In this document: piece after piece, positions 42,259 through 53,364 of the stretch
Numbering within the stretch: the stretch's first letter is position 1
How the letters are laid out: every line of letters starts with the position of its first letter
Source: CBEULR01 sp965544035
GTDB taxonomy: Bacteria; Bacillota; Desulfotomaculia; Desulfotomaculales; Desulforudaceae
Direction: 5' to 3'
Length of the DNA stretch: 64,000 nucleotides
NCBI GenBank assembly: GCA_965544035.1
Contig: CBEULR010000003.1
Location: 1-64,000 of the forward strand
The notes under the pieces: generated by a model
Databases searched by the model: none
Seen by the model: only the letters and a program-made list of their open reading frames with translations
What the model was told of the DNA's origin: nothing
Program-made: the position numbers and the translations under genes

Positions 42259-43215
42259 ATGGAATACAAGGACTACTACGCCATTCTGGGCGTAGACAAG
42301 AAGGCCGATCAGAAGAAGATCAAGGCGGCATACCGGGAACTGGCCCGGAAGTATCATCCCGACAAGAACAAGGACCCCGGAGCCGCGGAAAAGTTCAAGC
42401 AGATCAACGAGGCCTACGAGGTGCTGGGCGATCCGGAAAAACGGGCCAAGTACGACAGCATCCCGCCTGGATGGAACGAGGCCTACGGCTTCAACTGGGC
42501 GAACGACGGCGCCCGGTTCGCCGGCCCATGGCAGAAAGGGCGGAAAGGTCAGGGTATCCGCTTCACTTTCGGCAGTCAGGGTGAGGACGGCTTCAGTGAT
42601 TTCTTCCGCATGTTTTTCGGAGAAGACCGGGACTTTCACACCGGCCGTGATCATTTTGAAGATTTTCGCCGGACGGCATACAAGGGCGCCGATTACGAGT
42701 CCGGCATCAACATCACCCTGCGCGAAGCCTACACGGGAACGGAAAGAACGGTACGGGTCGACGGGCGTGAAATCAAGGTCAAGATCCCGGCCGGAGTGCA
42801 GAACGGGACCAGGCTCAGGCTGGCCGGACAGGGCGGCCCGGGCGGCGAGGGTGGGCCGTCGGGTGACCTCTTCTTGAAGGTAAAGATCCTGCCCCACCAC
42901 TTTTACGCGGTGCAGGGCAAGGATATCGTATGCGACCTGCCGATTTCCCCCAGCGAAGCCGTGCTCGGAGCCGAAGTCGAGTTCCCGTTCTTTAAGGGGA
43001 CAGTCAAAGTCAAGGTTCCCCCGGGCAGCCAATCGGGCGACACCCTGCGTCTGAAAGGACTGGGGATGCCGGGAGAAAAAGGGTCACTGCCCGGGAATCT
43101 GCTGGTGAGACTGGCGATTACCGTACCGAAGAACCCCACGCCCGAGGAAAAACGGCTCTTTGAGGAACTGGCCGCCGTTTCAAAGGATAATCCCCGGGCC
43201 GGTCTGGTTATTTAA
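42259..43215 (+). CDS. DnaJ/CbpA-type co-chaperone
   Basis: The 318-residue protein has an N-terminal J domain (DYYAILGVDKKADQKKIKAAYRELARKYHPDKNKD with the HPD triad) and a Gly/Phe-poor linker. Two beta-sandwich peptide-binding domains follow (GINITLREAYTGTERTVRVDG and KVKVPPGSQSGDTLRLKGLGMPG). There is no zinc-finger region, so it is a CbpA-like rather than full DnaJ form. It stimulates DnaK in the family. It follows hspR by 19 bases and precedes clpB by 24, in one heat-shock operon. Confidence 0.93.
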   Translation: MEYKDYYAILGVDKKADQKKIKAAYRELARKYHPDKNKDPGAAEKFKQINEAYEVLGDPEKRAKYDSIPPGWNEAYGFNWANDGARFAGPWQKGRKGQGIRFTFGSQGEDGFSDFFRMFFGEDRDFHTGRDHFEDFRRTAYKGADYESGINITLREAYTGTERTVRVDGREIKVKIPAGVQNGTRLRLAGQGGPGGEGGPSGDLFLKVKILPHHFYAVQGKDIVCDLPISPSEAVLGAEVEFPFFKGTVKVKVPPGSQSGDTLRLKGLGMPGEKGSLPGNLLVRLAITVPKNPTPEEKRLFEELAAVSKDNPRAGLVI

Positions 43216-43239
43216 CGCACAGCGAGGAGGGATTGCGAG

Positions 43240-45819
<2,580 letters not shown>

Positions 45820-45824
45820 CAGCA

Positions 45825-45851
45825 AGGCAGCCCGCCTCCCGCGGGCTGCCT
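45825..45851 (+). terminator. Terminator of the hspR-dnaJ-clpB operon
   Basis: AGGCAGCCCGC and GCGGGCTGCCT form an 11-bp perfect stem around CTCCC, followed by CTTT, just after the clpB stop. Confidence 0.85.
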
Positions 45852-45853
45852 CT

Positions 45854-45960
45854 TTAAATATGGGGTCAGGACACTGCCCTGCTTCAAATCCCTTTATCCT
45901 CCGGTTTTACCCCGTCTCCAGCTTAGCGATTCGACCGGTCGTAAACCCGGATGATACGAT
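45854..45960. repeat. REP-like element, copy 2, with palindrome-related sequence
   Basis: The first 22 bases (45854-45875) are identical to 25992-26013. The next part (45904-45935, TTTTACCCCGTCTCC then TTAGCGATTCGACC) is closely like 26091-26121, and GTAAACCCGGATGAT (45941-45955) resembles the outer right arm at 26316. The two spacers share the same composite in the same order. Confidence 0.7.
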
Positions 45961-46024
45961 ACCATTTTCGTTCCTCTGATGGTGTCACCCAACAGGGTGA
46001 CGCAGGGGGTCTCACTTAAGAACT

Positions 46025-46912
46025 CTAAGAGCCGGACTCCTTCTTTTGTTCGTCCAGGTAGGCCACGGCATTCAATGCGGCCACCTGCCCATCCCCCACC
46101 GCTTTGGCCATCTGGTAGGGTTTGCCGACGCAGTCGCCCGCGGCAAAGATTCCGGGAATGCTGGTTTCCATGTTCCGGTTGACCTTGATGTGATTGTCCT
46201 CGAGGGCCAGTCCCGGCACCAGCTCCTGCGGCGGGAAGGACTCGCGGAAGATGAACACGGCGTCCACATCCAGGGTCCGGTTCTGCAGTTCGAGTCCCGA
46301 TACCGACCCATCCTTCTCCACGATGCGCACCGGCTTTTCGCCGGTGATCACCTCGATGTTTTCTTTTTTGAGCTCCGGCGGGTGCTTATGCATACAGACG
46401 TAGTACACCCGGCGGCAGAAATCGGCCATAAAGAGGGATTCATCTTCCCCCTCCCGGGTATAATCCACCATCGCCACATTCTTGTCGCGGAACAGCGGGC
46501 CGTCACAGGTGGCGCAGTAACTGACCCCGCGACCGACCAGCTTCTCTTCTCCATCCAGCATTTTGGCCACCGACATGCCCACGGTCAGGATGACCGTACG
46601 CGCCTTATACTCCCTGTCTTTGACCAGTAAGCCGAACCCTTCTCCGTCCGGGAAGATGGTCTGCACCCGGTTCTTAATCATTGGAATATTAAACTGCCTG
46701 GCGTGTTCGACGAATTCCCGGTGCAGGTCTACACCACTCACCCCCGGACGCCCCAGGTAGTTGTCAACCCGAGGTGACCGATCCATCTTGGATGTACAAA
46801 ACTCGCCCCCGAACAGAATGATCCTCTTGCGCCGGATGGCCGCATTCACCGCGGCCGAGAGCCCGGCCGGACCACACCCCACAATCGCGATGTCGTACCT
46901 TTCATTCTCCAT
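46025..46912 (-). CDS. Thioredoxin-reductase-like flavoprotein, atypical
   Basis: From ATG 46912 the product is 295 residues with the TrxB fold: FAD site IAIVGCGPAGLSAAVNAA, the redox pair in VSYCATCDGPLF (~residues 132-143), and the C-terminal FAD motif GIFAAGDCVGKPYQMAKAVGDGQVAALNA. The NADPH domain lacks both usual signatures: GGGDSA is replaced by MVDYTREGEDE, and the HRRxxxR segment by VCMHKHPP. It is therefore probably not a standard NADPH enzyme and may be like the ferredoxin-dependent (FFTR) or deeply rooted (DTR) reductases. The physiological donor is unknown. No thioredoxin gene lies beside it. Confidence 0.85.
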   Translation of the reverse strand: MENERYDIAIVGCGPAGLSAAVNAAIRRKRIILFGGEFCTSKMDRSPRVDNYLGRPGVSGVDLHREFVEHARQFNIPMIKNRVQTIFPDGEGFGLLVKDREYKARTVILTVGMSVAKMLDGEEKLVGRGVSYCATCDGPLFRDKNVAMVDYTREGEDESLFMADFCRRVYYVCMHKHPPELKKENIEVITGEKPVRIVEKDGSVSGLELQNRTLDVDAVFIFRESFPPQELVPGLALEDNHIKVNRNMETSIPGIFAAGDCVGKPYQMAKAVGDGQVAALNAVAYLDEQKKESGS

Positions 46913-47150
46913 TAAACCATCCCCAACCTTAATAATTACTAACAACGATCGGCCTTTCACCAATTGTATTCTACCACAAGCCGCGGCCGTTCATCACGGA
47001 ATCACAACAGACCCGTGTCCAAACCAGCGCGGGACACTTCATTGCAACGGGACAATGCCTGGGTAAAAATCGTGAGAGGACTATCCAATCCTTTGTCGAA
47101 AAGCTCTAGGGTGTCTCAAACATCTTTGCTCAGCCGGGAGGACTAACGAC

Positions 47151-47387
47151 GTGTGCGTTTACCGTGAGAAAAAGGGATCGAGCTACATCTGCCGCGTTGA
47201 AGACCACGAAGTAGACCTGGAGTTTTGCGCCGACTGCCCATACCTCAGAGAAGAAAAGAGGGGTTTTTGCGCTTTTCTTAAGGATGCCCCCGCAGGCAGC
47301 AAGCCGCATTTTTTTCAGCGCTACTGCACCCGTGATCAGAGACTGGTCTGGCTGAGCGAGTGCTGCGTCTGTCCTCACCACACATAG
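47151..47387 (+). CDS. Cysteine-rich small protein (78 residues)
   Basis: GTG 47151 follows GGGAGG by nine bases. Nine cysteines stand in CVYREK, YICRVED, FCADCPYLR, GFCAFL, RYCTRD and SECCVCPHH. The CxxC and CCxC groups suggest zinc or Fe-S binding. There is no signal peptide or membrane helix. I do not recognise a family. It stands alone, convergent with the DUF1538 genes. Confidence 0.7.
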   Translation: MCVYREKKGSSYICRVEDHEVDLEFCADCPYLREEKRGFCAFLKDAPAGSKPHFFQRYCTRDQRLVWLSECCVCPHHT

Positions 47388-47414
47388 ACCTCTCACATCC
47401 AACGGGGCGTAAGT

Positions 47415-48200
47415 TCAACACCCACTTTGCCGTTGCCTGCCGCGGGCTGCCTGCTTCGGCCCGGCGGTTCCGTTTCCGTCTGCATCTTTCTCACGATAAC
47501 GCAGTCCCAGGCATAACACCGACAGGACGGGCGCCAGAAACACCAGGGCGATCATGCCGAAAGCGTCGACCAGCGGGTCTCTCCCTTCGATCACGCCCGA
47601 AACCCCGACGGTGACCGAGAGCACGAAGGCCACCGTCATCGGACCCGTGGCTACTCCCCCCGAATCAAAGGCCACCGAGATGAAATCTCGGGATGAAAGC
47701 GCCATCAGCAACAGCGCCGCCAGATAGCCGGGGATCAGGATATAAAGCAGGGGGATCCCGTAAACGACCCGGATCATCGCCAGCGCTATGGAAAGACCAA
47801 CCCCGATAGACAGGGTGATCATCATCACCGTTTTGCCGACTTGCCCCTCCGAAACCTTATCGACCTCTTCGTTCAGCACCCTCACCCCCGGCTCGGCCAC
47901 CGTAGCCGTAAAGCCCAGAACAAAACCGATTGGGATAAGGAGCCAAACGTGATCCAGTCTTCCGAGTGACTCACCCAATGCTATGCCGACCGGATAAAAC
48001 CCGATGTTCACTCCCTGCAGAAACAGGGCCAGCCCCACAAAGGCCAGTCCCATACCGCCCAGAATCCGCAGCACCTGTCTCCGGGTCAGCTTAAGAATGA
48101 ACCGCTGAAAGATGAAAAACAAGGCTAATATCGGGGCGATGGCCTCCAACGCTTCCCGCACCACCAGCCCAAAACCCTGAAATACAACGATCCCGGTCAT
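47415..48200 (-). CDS. DUF1538 membrane protein (second of pair 1)
   Basis: This 261-residue protein has about seven membrane helices. It opens MTGIVVFQGFGLVVREALEAIAPI and has the family core FLQGVNIGFYPVGIALGESLG, GFTATVAEPGVRVLNEEVDKVSEG and FDSGGVATGPMTVAFVLSV. DUF1538 proteins are thought to be transporters, but no substrate is proven. It overlaps the stop of the upstream paired gene by four bases (ATGA). The pair is repeated at 50127-51556. The tail after RYREKD is charged and unlike the second copy. Confidence 0.88.
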   Translation of the reverse strand: MTGIVVFQGFGLVVREALEAIAPILALFFIFQRFILKLTRRQVLRILGGMGLAFVGLALFLQGVNIGFYPVGIALGESLGRLDHVWLLIPIGFVLGFTATVAEPGVRVLNEEVDKVSEGQVGKTVMMITLSIGVGLSIALAMIRVVYGIPLLYILIPGYLAALLLMALSSRDFISVAFDSGGVATGPMTVAFVLSVTVGVSGVIEGRDPLVDAFGMIALVFLAPVLSVLCLGLRYREKDADGNGTAGPKQAARGRQRQSGC

Positions 48201-48895
48201 CCATAGATCACCCCCAGAATCATCACCGCCAGGATCGGCCCGATGCAGGTGAGTCCGACGAGGCCGAAACAGTCACCCAAACCGTAATCCCGACTCAAGA
48301 TGGAGGCGATCCCCACACCCAGGGCGATGATAAAGGGTGCGGTTAGCGGTCCGGCCGTCACGCCCCCGGCATCAAAGGAAACCGGGATAAACTCCGGTGG
48401 TACGAAACCGGCAAGCAGGAATGCCGCCGCATATCCCGCGATGAGAATATAGGCGATCGGGACGCCCAGTATAATCCGGGCCACGGCAATCAGCATGAAT
48501 AACCCCACGCCCACCGATACCGTCATAATCAAAGCGTTCCGGCTGATCTCGCCCGATACCATATCCACCTGCAACGCCAGCACCCGCACGTCCGGTTCAA
48601 CCACGGTAACCGCGAATCCGATCAGGAAAGTGAAAAACAAGATCAAGGCGTACGAGCCCAGCCTGGGCAGTTGACAGCCAATGCAATCCCCAAACAGCTC
48701 CAACCCGACACGGACTCCGGTCAGCAGAAGCCCGATTCCGGTCAATACCAGAACCGCTCCCAGCAGAAACTGTCCAATCAATAGCCACGGTTCACTTGTG
48801 AATAGCAGTAACAACACTACCACGATAGCCGCAACCGGCATCACAGCGGCAAAAACCTCAGAGAATATGGACTTAATCTCCTGCACCTGCTCCAC
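48197..48895 (-). CDS. DUF1538 membrane protein (first of pair 1)
   Basis: This 232-residue membrane protein has about six to seven helices. It has the DUF1538 core GVRVGLELFGDCIG, AVTVVEPDVRVLALQVDMVSG, FIPVSFDAGGVTAGPLTAPFIIALGVG and a terminal LGVIYG. Its partner starts within its stop codon, so the two are translated as a unit and probably form a heteromer. Both share the EP-x-VRVL and F-D-(A/S)-GGV-(T/A) motifs, showing an old duplication. No regulatory sequence was identified upstream. Confidence 0.88.
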   Translation of the reverse strand: MEQVQEIKSIFSEVFAAVMPVAAIVVVLLLLFTSEPWLLIGQFLLGAVLVLTGIGLLLTGVRVGLELFGDCIGCQLPRLGSYALILFFTFLIGFAVTVVEPDVRVLALQVDMVSGEISRNALIMTVSVGVGLFMLIAVARIILGVPIAYILIAGYAAAFLLAGFVPPEFIPVSFDAGGVTAGPLTAPFIIALGVGIASILSRDYGLGDCFGLVGLTCIGPILAVMILGVIYG

Positions 48896-49126
48896 CCCCG
48901 GATAGACACAACCTTGTTTGCATTAATTGGCTAATGTGGGCGCTGTGCCTAAATAATCACATCTCTCCCATCTGCGGGATTACATGGACTATACCACAAC
49001 TGATGGGCAAATGGGGCAAGATATTGTGCAAAATATAACAAATCGGTTTGACCAGCGGCTGGGCTTCTGATATATCTGAGGAATAATGAAGTAGCAATGA
49101 GAAAACGCCGGCGAGGAGGGCAAGAA

Positions 49127-49702
49127 ATGTTTTCGGAACTTGTGCGGAAAAACCGGAGTTACCGGCGGTTTGACGAGTCGGTGCGGATCAGTGAGGAAAC
49201 GCTGCGGGAACTGGTCGGACTGGCGCGCCTCACCCCCTCGGCGACCAACGCCCAGCCCTTAAAGTACATCCTGTCGGCCGATCCGGACAAAAACGCGCGC
49301 ATCTTCGGGTGCCTGGCCTGGGCGGCCGCGCTGAAGGACTGGGAAGGGCCGCAGGAGGGCGAACGCCCCTCGGCCTACATCGTCGTCCTGGGCGATACCA
49401 AGATCAGCGCGCACATCGACTGCGATCACGGCATCGCCTGCCAGACCATTCTGCTGGGCGCGGTAGAGCGCGGCCTGGGGGGCTGCATCCTCGGCGCCGT
49501 CAACCGCGACCGCCTGCGGAAGGAGCTGAAGATCCCCGAGCGATACAAGATTCTTCTGGTCGTCGCCCTCGGCAAACCGGCCGAAAAGGTGGTCCTGGAA
49601 ACCGTGGGTCCGGACGGGGACTTCCGCTACTGGCGCGACGAGCAGGGCGTCCACCACGTACCGAAACGCGCTCTGGAAGAAATCATTCTGAACTTCGACT
49701 AG
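49127..49702 (+). CDS. Nitroreductase-family protein
   Basis: From ATG 49127 (GAGGAGG site seven bases upstream) the product is 191 residues. It has the FMN-phosphate segment VRKNRSYRRFDES and PSATNAQPLKYIL at the N-terminus. The second flavin contact is in IACQTILLGAVERGLGGCIL, followed by LLVVALGKPAEKVVLE. It is a short, one-domain member whose substrate cannot be told. It lies between the two DUF1538 operons, on the opposite strand, so a link with them is not assured. Confidence 0.88.
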   Translation: MFSELVRKNRSYRRFDESVRISEETLRELVGLARLTPSATNAQPLKYILSADPDKNARIFGCLAWAAALKDWEGPQEGERPSAYIVVLGDTKISAHIDCDHGIACQTILLGAVERGLGGCILGAVNRDRLRKELKIPERYKILLVVALGKPAEKVVLETVGPDGDFRYWRDEQGVHHVPKRALEEIILNFD

Positions 49703-49737
49703 GCGCCGGAGGTCATTATAGAACCGTTTCGATAAAA

Positions 49738-49776
49738 GGATCCCCCGCGAAAGCGGATTGCTCTCGCAGGGGATCC
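49738..49776. terminator. Two-way terminator between nitroreductase and P-II genes
   Basis: GGATCCCC (49738-49745) and GGGGATCC (49769-49776) pair, extended by an inner GCGA/TCGC match. On the minus strand TTTTATC follows, ending the P-II gene. Confidence 0.75.
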
Positions 49777-49795
49777 GTGTTAACGCCGGCCGCGC

Positions 49796-50140
49796 CTACT
49801 CCTCTTCCCCCGTTTTCTCCAGCAGATGCACGATGCCGACCACTTTCTCCACGTCGATGACAAAACCGACCCCGGTTCCGGGCTTTTCCATCTGACCGGC
49901 CTCGACTACTGCCCGCAGGACGTCTTGCGCCTTATCCTTATGGATCAGGATCAGAATGATCTCCTTCTCCGGTTCGATGGGGATGCCCAGCAGTTTCTTC
50001 TGCTCGTGGATGCCCGACCCCCGACCGTGGATGATTGTGCCGCCGCGCGCACCGGCCTTTTTGGCACCGTCGAGTATGCGCTCACTCCAGCCGCGCTTCA
50101 CAATGGCCACAATCAGTTTATGATCCCTACCTACCTTCAT
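49796..50140 (-). CDS. P-II-like signal protein of the DUF1538 operon
   Basis: This 114-residue protein of the P-II (GlnB-like) fold reads HKLIVAIVKRGWSERILDGAKKAGARGGTIIHGRGSG at the N-terminus. It has the T-loop region with EQKKLLGIPIEPEKEI, and VGFVIDVEKVVGIVHLLE at the end. The uridylylated T-loop tyrosine of GlnB is absent, as in other P-II-like proteins. It overlaps the DUF1538 gene by 14 bases. Such partners usually gate the transporter encoded beside them, which I infer here. The start ATG 50140 was chosen for its AAAGGAG site; ATG 50149 and 50164 are possible. Confidence 0.88.
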   Translation of the reverse strand: MKVGRDHKLIVAIVKRGWSERILDGAKKAGARGGTIIHGRGSGIHEQKKLLGIPIEPEKEIILILIHKDKAQDVLRAVVEAGQMEKPGTGVGFVIDVEKVVGIVHLLEKTGEEE

Positions 50141-50867
50141 CGTCTTCATTTCTCCTTTCACCATACAGTAAGCCGAGGATTAAGACAGATAGAATCGGCG
50201 CCAGAAAGGCGAGTATAACCATACCGAAACCTTCGGTCATCGGGTCCCGCCCCTCCATTGAGCCGGCCAGCCCCAGGGTCATCGCCATCAGAAAAGTGAC
50301 CACCATTACGCCCGTGGCCACCGGGCCCGAATCAAAGGCAATCGAAACAAAGGTTTTCGATGAAAAGGGGATGAGGCCGAGCGCAAGCAGAAAACCGGGG
50401 ATAAGGATATAAAACAGCGGGATTCCGTAAACAAGCCGGGCCATAGCCAGGGCCACCGAAACACCCACTCCGATGGACAGCGTCCATAGCATTATACTCT
50501 TATTAATATGTCCGCCCGAAACCTTATCCACTTCATCGTTGAGCACCCGGACGGCCGGCTCGGCGATCGTCGCCACAAACCCGAGGGCAAACCCGATGGG
50601 TATCAACAACCAGACTTGGGGCATTTTCCCCAGAGAATCGCCCAAGGCCGTTCCGACCGGGAAAAACCCGACATTGACCCCCTGCAGGAACAAGGACAGT
50701 CCGGCAGCGGCAAACGCCATACCCACCAAAATTCTGATGACCCGTTCCTTGGGCATCTTCAGGACAAAAACCTGAAAAGCTAAAAACAGAATCACCAACG
50801 GGGTCAGCGCCTGCAAGACATCCAGCACGGTCTGCGCATAGCCTTGAAAGACAACAATCCCGGTCAT
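50127..50867 (-). CDS. DUF1538 membrane protein (second of pair 2)
   Basis: This 246-residue membrane protein is close to the product of 47415-48200: the same opening MTGIVVFQGYAQTVLDVLQAL, then FLQGVNVGFFPVGTALGDSLG, EPAVRVLNDEVDKVSGG and FDSGPVATGVMVVTFLMAM. It overlaps its upstream partner by four bases and the downstream P-II gene by 14. This makes a three-gene transcript. The tail (GLLYGERRNEDDEGR) is short and acidic. Confidence 0.88.
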   Translation of the reverse strand: MTGIVVFQGYAQTVLDVLQALTPLVILFLAFQVFVLKMPKERVIRILVGMAFAAAGLSLFLQGVNVGFFPVGTALGDSLGKMPQVWLLIPIGFALGFVATIAEPAVRVLNDEVDKVSGGHINKSIMLWTLSIGVGVSVALAMARLVYGIPLFYILIPGFLLALGLIPFSSKTFVSIAFDSGPVATGVMVVTFLMAMTLGLAGSMEGRDPMTEGFGMVILAFLAPILSVLILGLLYGERRNEDDEGR

Positions 50868-51556
50868 CCGTAGATCACCCCCAGGAGCATCATCGCCAGC
50901 ACCGGCCCGAGGGCGACCAGGGCTACAAAGCCGAAACTGTCACCAACACTCCTCTGTCCGCCCAAAACCGAGGTAATGCCGACCCCGAACGCGATCACGA
51001 AGGGTACGGTCAGGGGCCCGGTAACCACCCCGGCGGAGTCAAAGGAAACAGGCACAAAACCGGCCGGAACAAAATATGAGAGCAGGAATACCAGAGCGTA
51101 CCCGGCAATGAGAAAATAGCTGATGGGAATGCCGAGCACGTTCCGCACCACAGCCACCGTGATGAAAAAGCCTACACAGATCGCCACCAATCCCGCCAGG
51201 ATGTGCCGGGTAATCACGTCGCCGAATGCCGTTTGCACCTGCGCCGCCAGTACCTGAAGGTTCGGTTCGGCCACAGTGACCGCGACGCCGACAAAGAAGA
51301 TAATAAAGAGCGCTAAGACATGTGAGTTCAGTTGGGGCAGTTCAGACCCGATTGTCTCTCCTATCGGGAGCAGACCGACCCGCAAGCCAATAAGAAACAG
51401 ACCCAAACCGGCTATGACCATCACGGTACCGACCAGAAACTGTCCGATCAATAATCCGGCGCCGGGAATAAAGATGAGCAGCAACACTATCACGAGAAGA
51501 GCAATCGGCAGAACAGCTTGAAACACTTCCCAAAACACATCTTTAATGTATTGCAT
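50864..51556 (-). CDS. DUF1538 membrane protein (first of pair 2)
   Basis: This 230-residue protein of the same type as 48197-48895 has LFLIGLRVGLLPIGETIGSELP, VAVTVAEPNLQVLAAQVQTAFG, FVPVSFDSAGVVTGPLTVPFVIAFGVG and a terminal LGVIYG. It has about six membrane helices and starts with ATG after GGGAGGTGG. It is first in the DUF1538-DUF1538-P-II operon. The 248-base spacer to the divergent cotF gene should hold both promoters, but I saw no clear ones. Confidence 0.88.
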   Translation of the reverse strand: MQYIKDVFWEVFQAVLPIALLVIVLLLIFIPGAGLLIGQFLVGTVMVIAGLGLFLIGLRVGLLPIGETIGSELPQLNSHVLALFIIFFVGVAVTVAEPNLQVLAAQVQTAFGDVITRHILAGLVAICVGFFITVAVVRNVLGIPISYFLIAGYALVFLLSYFVPAGFVPVSFDSAGVVTGPLTVPFVIAFGVGITSVLGGQRSVGDSFGFVALVALGPVLAMMLLGVIYG

Positions 51557-51804
51557 CCCCCACCTCCCAATAAATCACAATACCGATACGGAGTCCCCCT
51601 GACCGGCTGGTGCCGCTGATACCGCCTATTATATTGGAGCGGCCACACCTGAAAGTCTATCGAAGACACACGGACGATCCCAAGGTATCTTATCTCATCA
51701 ACTATATCATGTTTTCCAATGCCCGATCAAAGAGACGGACGCTGAATGAAAGCCGGAACGGCCAGGCATAATACTCCCGAGCATTTTTTACAGGAGGGAT
51801 CACG

Positions 51805-52536
51805 ATGCGTGGTATGCACGAAGCTCTGGACCTGCACGAAGTTCTGGACGGCAAGGTCTGCGCCATCGACCACTTCGCCCTGTATGAGTCGCAGGCCCAG
51901 GACCAGGAACTGAAATCCATGCTGCACCGTCAGATCAACAGGATGGTCCAGGACTACAACAACCTGGTGAATATGGCCCGCGGGCGGGGCGTTGAGCTGA
52001 GGACGCCGCCCCCCACCATGACCCACACCCACGCCGACGTAAACTACGGGATGCAGGGCGGTCAGCCGACGCAGCCGCAGACAAATCTGAGGCGTCTGTC
52101 GGATCAGGCCATCACCCAGGGTATGCTGCTGCACCACAAGTGCGCGGCCACCAACTCGACCACCGCCGCTCTGGAATCGGCCGATGCCGAACTGCGGCAG
52201 ATGATGACCAACTGCGCAGTCACCGCAATCAACATGGCCTACGAGACTTTCCAGTTTATGAACTCCAAAGGATGGTACCAGGTGCCGACGATGGACCGGC
52301 GGACCATGAGCCAGATCGGCCAGTCGTATCAGCCGGTGGGAATGACACCCGGGGGGATGACCCACGGCATGACCCACGGGATGGGCCAAAACATCACCAC
52401 GCCCGGCCCCACCGGCAACATCGCCAACGACACGGGGTTCGGCGGCCAGTTCGGAAACTATACCGGAAAGGACACGCCGGATCACCTGGCGGGCAACCGC
52501 ATCGAGCACATTTCACCCGAAAACCTCAAGATGTAG
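51805..52536 (+). CDS. CotF-family spore coat protein
   Basis: The 243-residue protein has the four-helix coat-F domain: LDLHEVLDGKVCAIDHFALYESQAQDQEL, MLHRQINRMVQDYNNLVNMARG, and a second half with RRLSDQAITQGMLLHHKCAATNSTTAALESADAELRQMM. It ends in a Gly/Met/Thr-rich tail with repeated MTHGM units and a TGKDTPDHLAGNRIEHI end. Such proteins coat spores or are made late in sporulation. A GAGGGATCACG ribosome site precedes the ATG. This is the clearest sporulation gene in the window. A sporulation sigma promoter would be expected but is not evident. Confidence 0.85.
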   Translation: MRGMHEALDLHEVLDGKVCAIDHFALYESQAQDQELKSMLHRQINRMVQDYNNLVNMARGRGVELRTPPPTMTHTHADVNYGMQGGQPTQPQTNLRRLSDQAITQGMLLHHKCAATNSTTAALESADAELRQMMTNCAVTAINMAYETFQFMNSKGWYQVPTMDRRTMSQIGQSYQPVGMTPGGMTHGMTHGMGQNITTPGPTGNIANDTGFGGQFGNYTGKDTPDHLAGNRIEHISPENLKM

Positions 52537-52585
52537 CGGCGACACCGGCTGAGCCGACAAGGGGAGCGGCCTTCCGCCTCTCCCC

Positions 52586-53212
52586 TTACCACCAATTCTC
52601 CCCGCCCTTCTGCGGTTCACTCTCGTACCGGTACACCTTGCCGCCGGCCAGGATGCTTTCCCGGGTAGAGTACAATTCATCCCGCTCAAGCACCAGGCTG
52701 AACCCCTCCGGCTTGATTCCCCACCGGTAGTCAAATTCAATGTAGTCCGCCCGGAAGCCCCGGGCGAGCACGGCATCACGCACGGTGACACACTTGTCCA
52801 CAAATTCTTCCTCCGAGATCCGTCCCCCGCGAAAAGCGATGCTGAGTCTGCAGTGTTCTTCCATCGAGGTTGAATATGCCGCGTCCCGAGGGTACTTTCC
52901 CCGCTCGACATAGATCTCCGCCGACACCCCGGTCGTCTCGGAAACCTCCTCTTTCGCAATCGCGAACACCATTTCGCCAATCTGTTCCGCAAACCGCTTG
53001 CTGAGGGTGTGGTCTTGAGCGTACCTGGTGACGTATTCGTCATAGTAGCCCCGGCCGACCGGCATACTCTCCCCGGAATAATGCGCGGTCAGGTAATCCC
53101 GCATTTTGGCGGTCACCGGGCCGGCCGGATTCCCGAAGAAGGTGTGGTATAAGGCAGCGACACAAAGAAGGCCCAAGATGGATGCAAACAACCGGGCTTT
53201 TTGGCTTTTCAT
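52586..53212 (-). CDS. Hypothetical membrane-anchored protein
   Basis: From ATG 53212 the 208-residue product has one N-terminal helix (ARLFASILGLLCVAALYHTFF) that could be an anchor or an uncleaved signal. A soluble part follows with mixed helix and strand (AKMRDYLTAHYSGESMPVGRGYYDEYVTRYAQD and DAVLARGFRADYIEFDYRW). It has a single Cys pair far apart and no known motif. The frame to 53326 adds a Lys/Arg-rich leader without a ribosome site. It is divergent from the HI0933 gene, with ~150 bases between them, and convergent with cotF. Confidence 0.65.
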   Translation of the reverse strand: MKSQKARLFASILGLLCVAALYHTFFGNPAGPVTAKMRDYLTAHYSGESMPVGRGYYDEYVTRYAQDHTLSKRFAEQIGEMVFAIAKEEVSETTGVSAEIYVERGKYPRDAAYSTSMEEHCRLSIAFRGGRISEEEFVDKCVTVRDAVLARGFRADYIEFDYRWGIKPEGFSLVLERDELYSTRESILAGGKVYRYESEPQKGGENWW

Positions 53213-53364
53213 CACCTTGATAACCCCCCGGGCACGTGAGTTCCCGATCACCTCCCGCCGCCCCCGCGGCAACGGCCATCGGATTACCTTTAACTTGCAC
53301 CCGGGACAGGGTATGATATTCACCAAGGAAAACGACCGCAGGCTTCAAGGAGGGCTGCTCAATA

